Shown: positions 32,901 through 44,674 of the stretch, piece after piece
How the letters are laid out: the number at the start of each line of letters is the position of its first letter
Numbering within the stretch: the first letter of the stretch is position 1
NCBI GenBank assembly: GCA_951802425.1
Contig: OX637803.1
Location: forward strand, 434,001 to 498,000
Length of the DNA: 64,000 bases
Direction of reading: 5' to 3'
From: Clavaria fumosa
Lineage: Eukaryota; Basidiomycota; Agaricomycetes; Agaricales; Clavariaceae
Made by a program: the position numbers and the translations under genes
The notes under the pieces: generated by a model
Told to the model about the DNA's origin: nothing
What the model saw: the letters and a program-made list of their open reading frames with translations, nothing else
The model's database searches: none

Positions 32901-33759
32901 TTTGAGGACATGTTGCACATTTGTGTTTTTGCCGTTATCACTCTGTCTGTTTGCATATCTTAGCGATTGTTTTCTTGCAATTGAAGCTCATATTAACGCA
33001 CGAGGACTACTGCGGCTTAGTTATTGTGGTTGATCCTGATAGATAAGCAACAACACAAACAAGAATGGGCGACGGCTACAGCGCCAAGTGACCAAGGAAA
33101 AGGCGGCTTAAAATAAGCAAGGAGAGGAGAAATAAAAAACGAAGATGGACAAACATGTGAAAGAAAAAAGAAGAGAATTACAGGATCAAAAGAGTGCTAC
33201 AGTATGTTTCTTACACATGGGAGACACAGAAGAGAAAAAATTGCGTCAGGTCAAAATTAAAGATATGCTGGAGATCGCCGTGGAGGGTAAGGAACCTCTG
33301 AAACCGAGCTAGCTAGCAACATGACTTGAGAGGGAGGAAAGGAAAGAGAGAGAGAAGTAGAATAAATAGACCAGAGGCTTTGAGGGCACGTTCGTTGGAA
33401 ACAAATCCTCCTGATGAGTCCCAAGTAGTTCGTCACTTTAGTGGAGGTGGGAGTGATGGGGCGATAACGATGGCGATGGCGATGGCGGTGATGTCGTGTG
33501 GGTAGGGGTAGCGGTGGAGGTACATCCATACAATTGTAGTCCTGTGTCGTGAATAAAGCGCAAGTTGAATAAAAAGCCAAGGCAATGTTGCACCCGCTTC
33601 AAAAATGAAAATGCTGGCCGAGAAGACATGCAGAGTGCTGTGCTGCCAGGGAGGAGGACGTAGTCGAATCATCGGGAGAATTTTGATGAACATTCTGCGG
33701 AAGAAAAGGAAAAATGGCCTCGTGTGGCAATGTTGAGCCAGCAGACCACCCGGATCTAC
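32901..33759. other. Convergent 3' intergenic region
   Basis: A-rich, low-complexity sequence (for example 33110-33180) with short purine tracts and a GATGGC microrepeat near 33469-33485 (antisense reading gives Pro/His strings). It contains the 3' UTRs of the carrier and Whi5-like genes. No gene is supported. Confidence 0.5.
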
Positions 33760-33904
33760 TTAATCGCGCGCCAAGTCGATTCCCGCCCCTAGGCCACCTA
33801 CGGTCATACGGGAATCACCAGCGCCGTTCGAACCGACTCTGCCATGCCGTTGCTGCTGCTGTAGTTGCTGTTGTAATTGTAGTTGCTGTTGCTGTTGCTG
33901 CTGC

Positions 33905-33935
<31 letters not shown>

Positions 33936-35768
33936 CTCTCTGCTCATCTTCAAACAGCCTCCGCCCAATATCTACCCGCGCACCCGCCCTATTCGCCAGC
34001 GGCGGCGGCGGGTGGCGCTGCACATGGGCTGGGGACGGCGACACGTTGATGAAGTCGTTAAAGTTGAACGTGGCGCTCGTCGGCGTCGGTGAGCCCTGCA
34101 GGAGCGACTTCGGGTCCGCCGAGATGACGTACGACGAGGTTGTCGATGTTGACGCGTGTGCCCACGAGTCGGGGGGAGAGCCCCCGCGCCCCGGAGATGA
34201 GGGCAATGCGGGAAGCAGCGTGAGGGCCGCTGACTTGTCATCGTCATCTCCGCCACCGCCGCCGTGCTGCCCGCGCGTCAGAGTCGCATCCGTGAGCGCA
34301 GACTCGTCGGCGGCCTCGGTGCTGGAGACGCTGGGCGCGAATCCGCCAGCCCCGCTGCCGGCAGATTCTGTAGGGTTGGGAAACAGGACTCTTCCCTGCT
34401 CGCGCAGGCCAATGGTGCGGCTGAGAGTGCGATACGCTGCGCTGTCTTTGTCCCGGCTCGGTCGTGCGGGGGAGGGCGAAGTTGCGAGGAACAGCATCAG
34501 ATCCGCAGCTTCGCTATCCCCAAAGCGTCCTTCCACCCCTCCAGAGGCTTTGGGCGTGTTCTGCGCAGAGCCTGGATGCAGTGCGCTGATTGTTGGCGGC
34601 GGCGTCATCGTTCTGTTGCCTGCGGGGCCGAAGGGTGAGTCTGCAGAGGAGATGGCCGTAGGGGCAGCCGGAATGATTCGCGTAGAGCTCTGTGTAAAAT
34701 GAGAGTAGGAATGTGTAGAGCCCGCATCTGAGGCGGCTGATTTGCTTGAGCGCGGGGAACCGGCCATGACTGGGCGTGAGTGCAACAGAAGGGACGTCAG
34801 TGTCGCCGCGGCCTTGATGTCGTCTTCTTCGCCTGCGACTAGGAGGGTGTCTGAATTGGCGGGATCTTTGGATTTCCTACTGGCGGGCTTCTCCATCCCA
34901 GAGTGGTCCTTGCGACTTCTTGTCTGTTTGCGTGACGATGTCGCACCCATACGCGTGCTTGAAGACCCCTTGATAGGTCTGGGACTCGGGGCACTTGGCC
35001 GACCATAGGCATGCTCGGGTGGATCGTTGGCATTGTGAATGGTTCTCGCCTTCTTTGCGGGAGGCGGCGCTAGCAGCGAAGAGTAGAGACTCTGAGATAC
35101 ATTGGCGCCGCGTTGTGCAGGGGGTGTCGCCCTGGCGTTGGCATGAGGAGAACGTGACACAGAGGTAGCGACGGAAGGCGGAGGAGGCATTGGACCTCGG
35201 CGGGAGACGGTTGTTCCTCCCTGTGCAGGAGAAGTTGCATGTTGGCTGCTGTTCGCACCTGCTTTGCGCTTCGTGCCAGCAGCACGATGGACGGGCGCGG
35301 CCTGCGCGGCAGTGCGAGCTTCAAGATCGCGGAGGGATACGTGGGGGACGTTGTGAGTCGCCTTATACGAAGCGTATGAGAGGCGGGCGCGGAGCGCTCG
35401 GGTGACCTGCAGAGGATCGCACGTTAGGGAACGAGGCAGCGAATGAGACGAGACGGGGCGAGACGGGGAGTCGCGGCAAGGGGCAGCGCGCATGTACATG
35501 GGATATGACGAGAGGACCACAAGGCGCCGCGGATGCACGGACGCCCGCCGTGACGCGTCGCCGGTTCCACGATGGAACGGGTGGAGGGGGAGGTGGGGCC
35601 TACCATGGATATCTCTGCCCTTGCGAGGAACTTGTCTACGGCCTCCTTCCTGAGCTTCGCCTCTGCGGCTTCAGTGTCATTCGCGGTACCCGCGGAGGCG
35701 GCGGGTACGGGGTGCAGGTAGGACATGGGAGGCGATGCTGACGTCGCTGACGATGTCGGGGTGGCCAT
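33760..35768 (-). CDS. Whi5-like Ser/Pro-rich protein with poly-Gln tail
   Basis: Exons 35768-35604 (55 codons) and 35406-33760 join through a 197 bp intron in phase 0, giving 603 residues. The junction region reads KFLARAEISM followed by VTRALRARLSYASYKATHNV, resembling the short GTB-type motif of fungal Whi5/Nrm1 G1/S repressors, which bind SBF/MBF transcription factors. The rest is Ser/Thr-Pro rich with many possible CDK sites and nuclear-type basic clusters (RKQTRSRK). A short conserved-looking patch is DLMLFLATSPSPARP. Near the C-terminus lies a run of about 18 glutamines followed by a Leu/Gln repeat. The Whi5 assignment rests on the motif only. Confidence 0.5.
33848..33940. repeat. CTG/TTG trinucleotide repeat (poly-Gln coding)
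   Basis: An imperfect CTG/TTG array lies on the plus strand. On the minus strand it encodes the glutamine run of the Whi5-like protein, and is likely length-variable. Confidence 0.85.
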
Positions 35769-36151
35769 GGCTGTGTAGAAGACGCGAGCGACAAGTGATG
35801 AGCGACGTATGAAGCAGAGCGTGGACGACGACGAGGGTGATGAGGGAGAGGTAGAGGAAATGGGGATGGGAAGAGGAGAGCACTGCGGGCGGTGAGCGGT
35901 GGGTGCGGCGAAGGTCGCACGGCGCGTCGGCGCTGAGACAGAACAGACGCGTTACAAGCGATAGCCTCCGGTTTTACCCCGCTTTTGGGGTAAATGATTG
36001 AATATTAGTACATGATTATAACCTATTTTGAATAACTTTGTGTACAAAAATCACAGTCATGTGCTCGGCTATTGGAGGGAAATAACCTTGTTGCGGATGG
36101 TGTAAGAAATATCGGCTGAGGATAGTTCCCGGTCAGCAGTGCCAGGGCTGT
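35769..36151. other. Promoter of the Whi5-like gene and 3' flank of RAI1
   Basis: A purine-rich tract (35825-35885, minus-strand CT-rich) lies directly upstream of the Whi5-like start, as common in fungal promoters. The remainder, from 35960, is AT-richer and holds the RAI1 3' UTR. No gene seen. Confidence 0.55.
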
Positions 36152-37851
36152 TCAACATTCCCTGCGGCGTTTGCGTAATCGCTCTGGCGAAGCTGATCTA
36201 CCGCGCCGACCGCCGCTGCTCGTCTTCACCTCATCCCAATACCAACTCGGTAAAATCCCCACTCTATCTTCCCCTCCTTCCACGTCCTTGATCTCCTCTG
36301 CGTTTAGTAACCTCACTTTCACCCCCCCATGAGGAATAAATGTGACGCGCCAAACGTGATTCGGATCTGAGCGAGACATTGTGCTCAGAAGGAACTCGAA
36401 AAGCTTGTCACCCCATGCAAGGCATAGTAGAGGGTCCCACGAATTTGGCTTTCCTCGGATCAAGCGAGGTATTTCCAACGTCTTAAAGTTTTGCACAACG
36501 GTTATGTTTCCAGTCGAAGTGCGAAAGCCAACAACAATTCTCTGTCAACTCATGAGTCATCCCATCGCACAGAAAGAATTAATTCATGAGTCACAGGCAC
36601 ACCCAACAGAAAAGACTGAAAATAAAATTTCAATAGTTTCCTGACCATCGAGTGAATGGAATTCGAAGGTAAAAAACGGCAGGCTCATACGTACCGTTCA
36701 AATCTCGCTTCATCCTGTGGATTTCGTATGGACATAGACGTCTTGAGTTCGACAAAAGCATCCGTGCTGCCATTTTGCACATACGTGCCTACACATGAAA
36801 GGGTCAGATCCAGCTCACGCGGCGGTAAGTCACGTATGCATGCGCACTTGACACACAGTCGACCTCGCCGCCAAGAATGATACGAGTCGAGCCCAGTTTA
36901 GTCTTAGCCACAGCACACCATTGCACATTCGTGTTCACGTCGCCACCCCATTCAGGGACATGGGCACGAGGGTTGGGGTGGCGTGTTGGAGTCGTCGAAG
37001 TACAATACGATTCGAAGGCGTAGCCATAATAAGTCTGCAAGCGGTGATGTGGAGATATATTCTCCCTTTCACGAAAACAAAGGCATCAAGAACTCCGAGA
37101 AGGCGTGACAGTTGGCGGGAACTTACTTCGCTTTTAGCTTGGCTTCGGAGAGGTGCTCTTCGAGATACAGGGTACCATTCACGCACATCACGTTCATCTC
37201 CCACTCTTCCCTATCTTCATACACGGCTGTCAATATCCTCCCTCAACGGATGAGCAGATCGGCTTGAGAGGGTGAAGAGGCATACTTGGTCAATACACCT
37301 CTCCATGTGACGACCCCAACATTGCCCACAGCCTGAGCGCTGCCAGCCCGAGACCAGCCTTTGAGCAGCGCATCCAACCGCCCCCGCTCCTCTGGCCGTT
37401 TTACCCACCTCTCGTAGCCATAATCTAAGCGCGCCCCTATGGGAGGATCGACAAAATAGCGCAGCGCGGAGTCGGTAAATATGAGCGCGTGGTCGGCAGT
37501 GTAAGAAAACGTCAGGAGCAGAGAGGGCTTTTGGAACGCGACGGCCTTGGGAGACGACGTCGAGGGTGGGTAGGGGAGGCTGTGGGTTTCTGCCTGTGCA
37601 GTCGCAGTTGCAGGTGCAGTCGCAGGTGCAGGTGCAGTCGCAGATACAGGTGTAGGCGCAGTTGCAGGCGCAGTCGCAGTTACAGGTGAAGTCGCAGGTG
37701 CAGGTGCAGTTGCAGTTGTAGTTGCAGTTGCAGCAGCCACGGGAGACAGTGGAAGGCGAGATCTACCGCGAACTAGTCCGTCAGGTGTAGATGCCTTGTC
37801 TTCGGTGCCCTCGTCACCGTCGGCCGCGTTCAGAAGGTCTGAAATATTCAT
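36152..37851 (-). CDS. RAI1: RAI1/DXO-family decapping nuclease
   Basis: Six exons (37851-37286, 37237-37127, 37065-36853, 36790-36695, 36640-36595, 36541-36152) splice in frame to 473 codons plus stop. Diagnostic blocks appear in order: LTFSYTADHALIFTDSALRY, YGYERWVKRPEERGRLDALL, VVTWRGVLTK, EWEMNVMCVNGTLYLEEHL, YYGYAFESYCTS, PEWGGDVNTNVQWC, GGEVDCV, DAFVELKTSM and KTLEIPRLIRGKP with SWDPLLCLAWG. The Glu, Asp and Glu-x-Lys residues that coordinate Mg2+ (WEMN, GGEVDC, VELKTS) are all present, so activity is expected. RAI1 removes incomplete 5' caps and stabilises the exonuclease Rat1/Xrn2 in nuclear RNA quality control. The first 60 or so residues contain a Thr/Ala/Pro repeat absent from most homologues. 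Confidence 0.93.
37606..37740. repeat. Hexanucleotide-type minisatellite in RAI1 exon 1
   Basis: Imperfect GCAGTCGCAGGTGCAGGT units. On the minus strand they encode the ATATAPAPAT-type low-complexity stretch of RAI1. Frame is kept because the unit is a multiple of three. Confidence 0.8.
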
Positions 37852-37924
37852 GGAGGCAGCCGTGTGCAAACCCGAATTTGCTCGCGTGCGCAGTGCGCAG
37901 TAACCTCATCATCCCCTTCTCACA

Positions 37925-38829
37925 ATGACCACGAGCTCTTGGTACAGTTTCTTCAGCTGGTCTGACGGTGCCAAGGCTCCAGAATTATCCTCGACACAAC
38001 TAGGCCCGCCAAACGACGATGACGACGACGCCCCCAGCGATATACCTCCCGTCACCGTCGTTGACGTCGACATCATGCAAACCTCTGCTGCGGTCGACGA
38101 TGACGATGCTAACGACAACCACGACGACACGCCCCCCGCCTTTCCTGCTCTCTCCAGCGCTCAGCGCCTCTTGTCCTCTGACCCTCTTCCCAGCAGCCTG
38201 CAGCGCCGCAGTCTCCTCGACTCATCGCTCATGCCGCCTCCTTCCATCATCCCAAATCGTCTGCCCACTACGACCACCTCGTCTCCCCTAGTTCCACGGC
38301 GCCCCTCCTCATCGTCGCTTGTGCCCCCTCCGAGCACCACCAAGCCTCCGCGGACGACGAGACGGGCAAAGGTCGCGCTTGCACCCGGCCACAGCCCTCT
38401 CGACTGGGCTAATCTGAAATCCTTAGGACAGGATTTGCGTGTGCGTCCCCCACTCCTGCTGACATTTCACTGCTCTGCTACCGTCTCTCTGCCTGTCTCA
38501 TGCGCTCTCGTTTGTTCAGGGCGTGACGGGCCTGGCGCGCATCCCACCGTCTGAGCTGAAGAAACACAACAAGCCGAGCGACGCGTGGTCCGCGATAAAT
38601 GGTAAGGTGTACAATATCACACCGTACCTTCCGTTCCATCCTGGCGGCGAGAAAGAGCTCATGCGTGTCGCCGGACGGGATGGAACGAAACTATTCGGTA
38701 AGCGAACACAGCTGTGCCTGTTCCGGACTGCTGAAACGCTGTCTTGCAGCTACTACCCATGCTTGGATCAACGTAGATTTCATGTTAGACGCTTGTCTGG
38801 TTGGGTTTCTGGTTTCCGAGCCCAGTTAA
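37925..38829 (+). CDS. Cytochrome b5-like heme-binding domain protein
   Basis: Exons 37925-38440, 38520-38697 and 38750-38829 splice in frame (introns 79 and 52 bp). Residues 1-170 are acidic, Ser/Pro-rich and likely disordered. The C-terminal 85 residues form a b5 domain: NKPSDAWSAINGKVYNITPY, FHPGGEKELMRVAGRDGT with the first heme-ligand His in HPGG, and THAWINVDFMLDACLVGFL with the second ligand His. The arrangement LARIPPSELKKHN before the domain matches the b5 domain of the CYB5R4/Ncb5or type, but no reductase domain follows. It may be a stand-alone electron carrier. No membrane anchor is seen. Confidence 0.85.
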
Positions 38830-38937
38830 TACTACTGTAGAGACACGAGTAGAATCCATACTAATATGATGCGCTGAACTGATCCGGTTCTGAGCGTTCT
38901 CTGCATTGAGCGCTATATTGAGCGCCCCCGCTTGCCA

Positions 38938-41041
38938 ATGCCGCATTATCAGGGCGCAACCTGGCACCGCCAAACGCCGACGAGATACGCGTACGGTTAT
39001 TACGGTCCATCGCCGTACTACGCAGATCGTCGAGCGTTCCAATCGTATAGCACCCGCAGCCCAGCAATCAAACAAGACGACTCGCCTCGTCTGGAACGCA
39101 ACAGCTGGCCCCCGGTAGCCGACATGGAAGTGGAGGAGGGCCAACTTGAATGCTGGGTTCCACACTCGGTGCGTTGGGTGAATGGAGACTCTGCGAACTG
39201 TGCGCCGACGATGACTGCGCCAGTCTGTGATCCAACCCGCCGTCGAGGCGAGACTGTCGCCGTTCGCCTCGCCAACCTCAGCCGCATCAGAACTCGAGGT
39301 GTCCCTCTTCTTGCAGGGCGCGCTCAGCAGGGACGCGGAGGAGGTCCCTCAGGCTTCTACCGAACAACAGAGCGCGCAAACCACGCATGCTGGGCGTGCC
39401 TTTATCGAGCAGCCATCGTCACCCATCGTTGGCACGGACGACGGCCCCGGCCAACAAATGGCCGCCCTGCCCCGCGATACTGCTTTCCGTTCTCCGCCCA
39501 ACAGCGACGGCGCCCACACGCCGGCAACCCCCGGCGCCGCCACCACACCCTCCTCGTCATTGCCACTAACAATTCCCACCGACGAACCAGCTGCCCTCCG
39601 CCCTCCCGACGACGCTATGCGGATCCTCTCCTCTGTCCTCCTCAAAAACGTGCAGTGCCGCCCGGCTTACCCCTCTCTGCCGCCGGACAAAGTCGCACAC
39701 GCGACGCGTGCCGCTCTGAGCGGCGCCGCGTGCACAGACCTTCGCGCGCGCGGGCTGCTCGTACTCGCGCAGCTTGATCAGCCCGCGCGGCCCAACTCGC
39801 GCCAGAGCAGTGCCAGTATCGAGCTTGTGCCGTCGCCACACCGCAGCCCAAGCGTCGAGCTCGTCGAGTTGCCACATAGCGGCAGCGGCGAGCTCATCCC
39901 GCCCCCACCGAGGAGCCTCAGCGTCGAAATCGTGCAATCGCGCCCGATCGAGGTCATTGAACTGCCCCCCTTTGGTGGAGTGGCAAGGTCGCCACCACCA
40001 ATCGTGGATGCTACCGAGTCCGGAGCCACTGCTACTCTTTCTCAGCCCAGCGGGACTACTCGGACTACCCAGACTCCCATGGATGTGGATATTCCCCCCT
40101 CACCCTTACCCAAAGATCTAAATGGCGTGAATGGCGAACCAGGCACTCATCTCAATGGCTTGAAGAGGCCGGGGGACGAGCTCGAAGTGGAAGGACGAAA
40201 GCGGCCACGAAACACATATGAGAGTAACCCTCAAACAACCCCGCTGGACAGCAAGGAGGCCCCCGCTGCCGAGGCTATCTCCCCGCACCCATCCAATGCA
40301 GATTCGCATGGGGTGTCACGGGCACTGTCTGGCGTAGGCTCTGCAGCGTCGGTCCTTCCGCAAGAGAAACGTACAGTGCCTGGCTTTTGGTTCCTCAAGA
40401 CGGGTACACCGCACGCTGATGTACTCACGTTCGAATTCGAGGTGGACGAGGCAACATTGAGCCAAGGCTTGTCCTCTGAGGGGTAATGGATTTCCTATCC
40501 GTTGGGCGTCGTTGTTCTCTAACATTGATGGTTCCAGAACTCCATCGCCTCTATCTCTTTGCGTTGTCAGTCTGCCAGTGGGAGAGGTCAAGGCCATCAT
40601 CCCGCCATCTGGTCCTGGCTCCCAGAATGGATTCGACATGGAGGCGCTGCGACGCATCGATAATCGATGGCCTGGCCAAGGGCAGCTCCTGATTGACCTC
40701 AACAAGGGGCATTCGACGCGGAAAATTTGGTTCCCCTGGGATCTGGTCAGTCTCACTTTTTTCCAAGCGAATAAACCTGAACTGAGATCGTTTCGCAGGG
40801 TCCTGATTGCTCCCCGCTGGACGTCACGCCGTTTATACACCCAGGGCTCAATGTCTTACGCTTCATCCAGCTCACCGACCTCTCGTCATACATGTTCTTA
40901 CTGCACGCATCTACGCTTAGTGCAAGACCTAAGGCAAAAGGAGACGACGTCAAGCCGCAGTCCCACTTCGCCACAGGCCAGAACCGTGTTTCCCGGACGA
41001 GCACAAATAGTGAGAGCGGCGACATCATGAAGGATGTGTGA
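38938..41041 (+). CDS. Unnamed protein with long disordered N-terminus and folded C-terminus
   Basis: Exons 38938-39168, 39224-40482, 40538-40745 and 40799-41041 sum to 646 codons plus stop with consistent phases. The N-terminus is Tyr/Arg rich (RYAYGYYGPSPYYADRR). The middle is Ser/Pro-rich with a helical block (AMRILSSVLLKNVQCRPAYP) and a Glu-Leu-Val repeat-like segment. The last about 200 residues look folded: FWFLKTGTPHADVLTFEFEV, ALRRIDNRWPGQGQLLIDLN, KIWFPWDLGPDCSPLDVTPF and LRFIQLTDLSSYMFLLHAS. The beta-rich pattern loosely recalls PINIT-like domains of SUMO ligases, but no RING follows and I do not assign it. ATG 38938 is the first in frame. Confidence 0.68.
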
Positions 41042-42146
41042 AGAGCACATCCTTAGTTTGTTTGCCGTGACCCACCGGCTGGTACAACGCATGTAGAACA
41101 TAGGCGCGTGAATGGTGCGTTAATTGGTGCCTTCAGTGGCTGATGATCGTTGGTGGCGCAGGTGCTGCGCTGGAAGTCTGGACGCTTTGAGTCGAGAGTG
41201 AGATGAAAAATCCCTCTAAAAGCCGGGTGCAAGTAAGTTTGCATGATGAGCAGCACCAATTGCACTTGTGTTGGACACTACGCTTCCTTACTGTAATGCT
41301 GTATTTTTTTACGGGTATCACATCCTGGTCCGTACCTGACATCGAGGGCACCGAGCAAATCGGGCCCGTCTGGCCCTGTGAATAGGCCCTGCGAATACTG
41401 CATTTATTGCCGCAACAGGCCATACTTGGGCCGGCGGGGAGCCGAATTCCCGAGGTGCCTAAATGTGTGGAGGCAGATTACCAGTCCATTGGTCTCAGCA
41501 TTGGACACTTTGGACGATGGTTGGCATGGAGAACTGTAAAGTACCCGCTTCCCGACAATGTGCTGAATCTAACCGTGTGGAGAGGCGTAAGCGCCTCATG
41601 GCTGCACGGACATCCTGTTCCGGCAGGTCTGCTGTTCGTTGCTGAGTACGTTTGCCGTTTTCTGGCGACACTTTCCGAGGTTCGTCTCCAGCGATCAGAG
41701 ATCAGCGCTCAGCATTTACCCTAATTGCTTCAAGCTCTAGACAAAACTTATGTCCGTATCATAGAATCACTGGCTTGCGTTATATTTTTCGCGGTCGCAG
41801 GTATGTTACAGGCTTTTCTCGGTCTCAGGGCAGTGATAGATTCATCGGCCTTGACAGGTATCGCAAATAATCCGCGTCATGCTCACGAGGCCCAGCCGTC
41901 GATGCGGCTATCGGGCAGCAGACCAACAGCAAGCGTCCCTCGGATACAAATCTCGTATATTCACCTCGGGTGGTAATAGGGAAATACGGAATCTATGACC
42001 GGCGCGTTGTCACCTTGAAATGGACTCAAATGGACCACTTCACATCCTTTTCTTGCAGGGCGATTCCCTTCACTCTGATCCACGTCCTCCCCACTCCCCC
42101 TTTCTTCATCTTAATATATTTTCCCACTGTACAGAAGCGTGCAGTC
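41042..42146. other. Intergenic region without a supported gene
   Basis: An ORF at 41407-41724 (about 105 codons) has no recognised domain and no splice partners. The sequence from 42040 to 42146 is CT-rich promoter-like material before the peroxiredoxin-like gene. Nothing else seen. Confidence 0.5.
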
Positions 42147-44392
42147 ATGTCCAGGCGACCGTCTACCGCGAGCCCAACGTTGGAGAACGACATAAGGAAG
42201 CTGTTCGCCTATCAAAATTTGTCTATACGCTACCCATCACCCGATCCACGAGACCCGTTTGCGCCTCTCTCGGTGCTCCGTAGTCGACAAGCAGGCTCCT
42301 TCTCACAGCTATCACTGGTTGACGGTGAATCAGACGACTCCACCCTCCCTGCCACCTCGCCGACCGGACCTACTAATGATGCGAAACCGACGCGCGGATG
42401 GCGTAGGTTTCAGCACCGTCGAAGCGACGGCCCAAAACTGGCTCAAACTCCAGACCCCGAACCGCCGATCTGGCGCCACCATTCGATGCCTCCCCGCAGA
42501 CACCTGCAGTTAATCACGCAGCAGCCTGCATTCCTGCTCGGTGCCGCTGACGGCGGCAGCCCTACGGCGAACGAGCCCGGCGATTTGCGTCTGCACCTCT
42601 CTTTAGATTCAAATGCCTTCATGGCTGCGGAGCTCGGACGCCTCGAGGCTGACCCCGAGTGTTGGGGCGGCGGCTGCGACGACGGCTTCTGCTCCAGGGC
42701 TTCCTCCCGCAATGCCGGTTACCAATGCGACTCTCCGGACGACACGCCCCCGACTCCTGATGAGTCTAAGAGCTTTGTGGTGCTTAGCCGCCTCCCTCGC
42801 GACAAGAAAAGCTTCGCGACTCTCACACCGCCTGCGACACCCTCCACTGTGTCGTCATCTCCCAAAATACCGCCAGCCTCTTTGGAAGCTGAGCTGTCGT
42901 CGAGGCACATTTTGCGGCCGACGCCCAAGCCCCACCGTCCTTCTTACTCGATGGTCACCACGAACTCCGTCATGACATTTACCACGAATGAACATATCTA
43001 TCCTCCACGTCCTCACATACTATCCTCGTCCCAGAGGCCCGATGTTTCCTGTCATCCCTCGCTAGCAGACATTAAGCGTTTCCCCTTCGATACATCCCTT
43101 GCTTCCCTTCAGCCGCAGAACCCTCCCCGCAGGCGCAATTCTAAGCTTCAGAAGGTGCCTCGCCGTCCACGCACGAGTCAGGGGGGAGGATTCTGGCGCA
43201 GACAGACGAGCAAATCACTGCCACAGTTAGGGCGCAACGGCAGCCGCTCCTCTTGCCAGCCTTGCGTGTATCCGCCACCCGCTCAGGAATCACTATTCAG
43301 TCAAACTGCTATACCCACCCAGGCGCAGCTCACTGCGGCTGCCTCTCTGACGGTCGTCGCCGAAAATGGGGCGCGAGTCAAATTTGGGGACCTTTGGGCA
43401 AAACAACGGACCGTTGTGTGCTTTATCCGCCATTTCTGGTGAGAAAGTGATGCGCAACGGCGGTACCACTCGTTTACTCATCTCGGGTTCAGGTGCCCCT
43501 TCTGTCAAGACTATATGGCTTCAATCACGGAGAACGCAACTCTAGCTGCGTTGAAAGATTCGAATCTGAAATTGATAGTCATAGGGAACGGCTCTCACGC
43601 ACTGATCAAGGGATACCGTCGTAAGATTTGTGTCTTCCATGTCTGAAAGCACAATCCTAATTATGCGATCTAGAAATATTCCAGACACCCTTCCCTGTGT
43701 ATACTGATCCGACTCTCCGCCTTTACAATGCGCTCGGTATGACGCTGAAAACGTTCAACCCCGGAGCAGAAGCCAAACGTGGAAAATACATCAAACACGG
43801 CTTGTTGGGCGGGATTGCCAAAGTCGTCTTGAACGCAGTGAAAGTTGGAATGCCCGTGTGGGAGAAGGGTGGGGAATTTTCGCAGCTGGGCGGGGAATTC
43901 GTCCTGGGGCCAGGGTGAGTCTCTTGTTCGATCCCCTGTGAATGCACGTGTGACGAGCAATCAAGGATTAAATGCACATACGCGCATCGGATGCGCACGA
44001 CGCGAGGACATGCCTCAATTGCTGAAGTGCTAGCGGCAGGCGGTGCGGACGTCACCGCTCGGATCCAGCGGGATAGTGTGACAGTCGCGCAGAGGTCGAT
44101 CTACACTATGACGCAAGACGAAGAGACGCAGTGGCTGGAGAGCAGAAGGAGAAGCTGGAAAAGGCTGCAGAGCAAGAAGACCCTGAGACGTTTCGGGGAG
44201 TCGGTCCCCCGTTCTCCTGTTCCGTGTGAAGATGGAGATGGTAATGCCTTGCCTGATGATGAACCCACGATCGGCGAAGAAGACGAGGGTGATGTACGAC
44301 AGGCGAGCTCTTCGCAAGCTTCCAAACGCCTCGTCCAGACTCTCCCACCGAAAGAGAAAATATGGGGTGCCGCTTTCGATCGTTATCCCTAG
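42147..44392 (+). CDS. Peroxiredoxin-like (AhpC/TSA_2, PRXL2-type) protein with long N-terminal extension
   Basis: Exons 42147-43438, 43493-43620, 43674-43914 and 43966-44392 splice in frame to 695 codons plus stop. The first about 400 residues are Ser/Pro/Arg rich and disordered. From about residue 405 a thioredoxin-fold domain begins: ENGARVKFGDLWAKQRTVV, then CFIRHFWCPFCQDYM. The C-P-F-C pair is placed like the redox centre of this family. NSHALIKGYRQIF-like, FPVYTDPTLRLYNALGM and GGEFVLGPG segments complete the fold. The tail (TYAHRMRTTRGHAS onward) is typical of fungal members and is followed by an acidic low-complexity end. It is probably a thiol-dependent antioxidant or a redox sensor; activity is inferred. 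Confidence 0.8.
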
Positions 44393-44674
44393 TTTCTTTA
44401 GCACAGATGATTGCATGTTTTCTATGCCATGGACACCCATGCCCTTGCATCAACATCAACGAGGTTATATTTATGTACTCTGTTCGAAGATTAGTTCATG
44501 CCACATTGGTCTTTCGAAAAAAACGATGACCAGCATCTGTCAATCTAACGTATTCATGCTGGAGTGTGCACTGTGAATACAATGATCTGGTCTATCTCTG
44601 GTACTACGGGAATGCGCTACATGACGTGATTGAAATATGATTGCCGGGGTCAGAGAAGTATACATCGCGTTCTG

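Noticed and set aside
33714..35008. Plus-strand ORFs over the Whi5-like gene, including a poly-Leu ORF
   Set aside because: They are antisense readings of a Ser/Pro/Gln-rich coding region; the Leu run is the complement of the CAG tract.
41407..41724. Possible small gene upstream of the peroxiredoxin-like gene
   Set aside because: About 105 codons with no introns, domain or clear start context; chance ORF is as likely.
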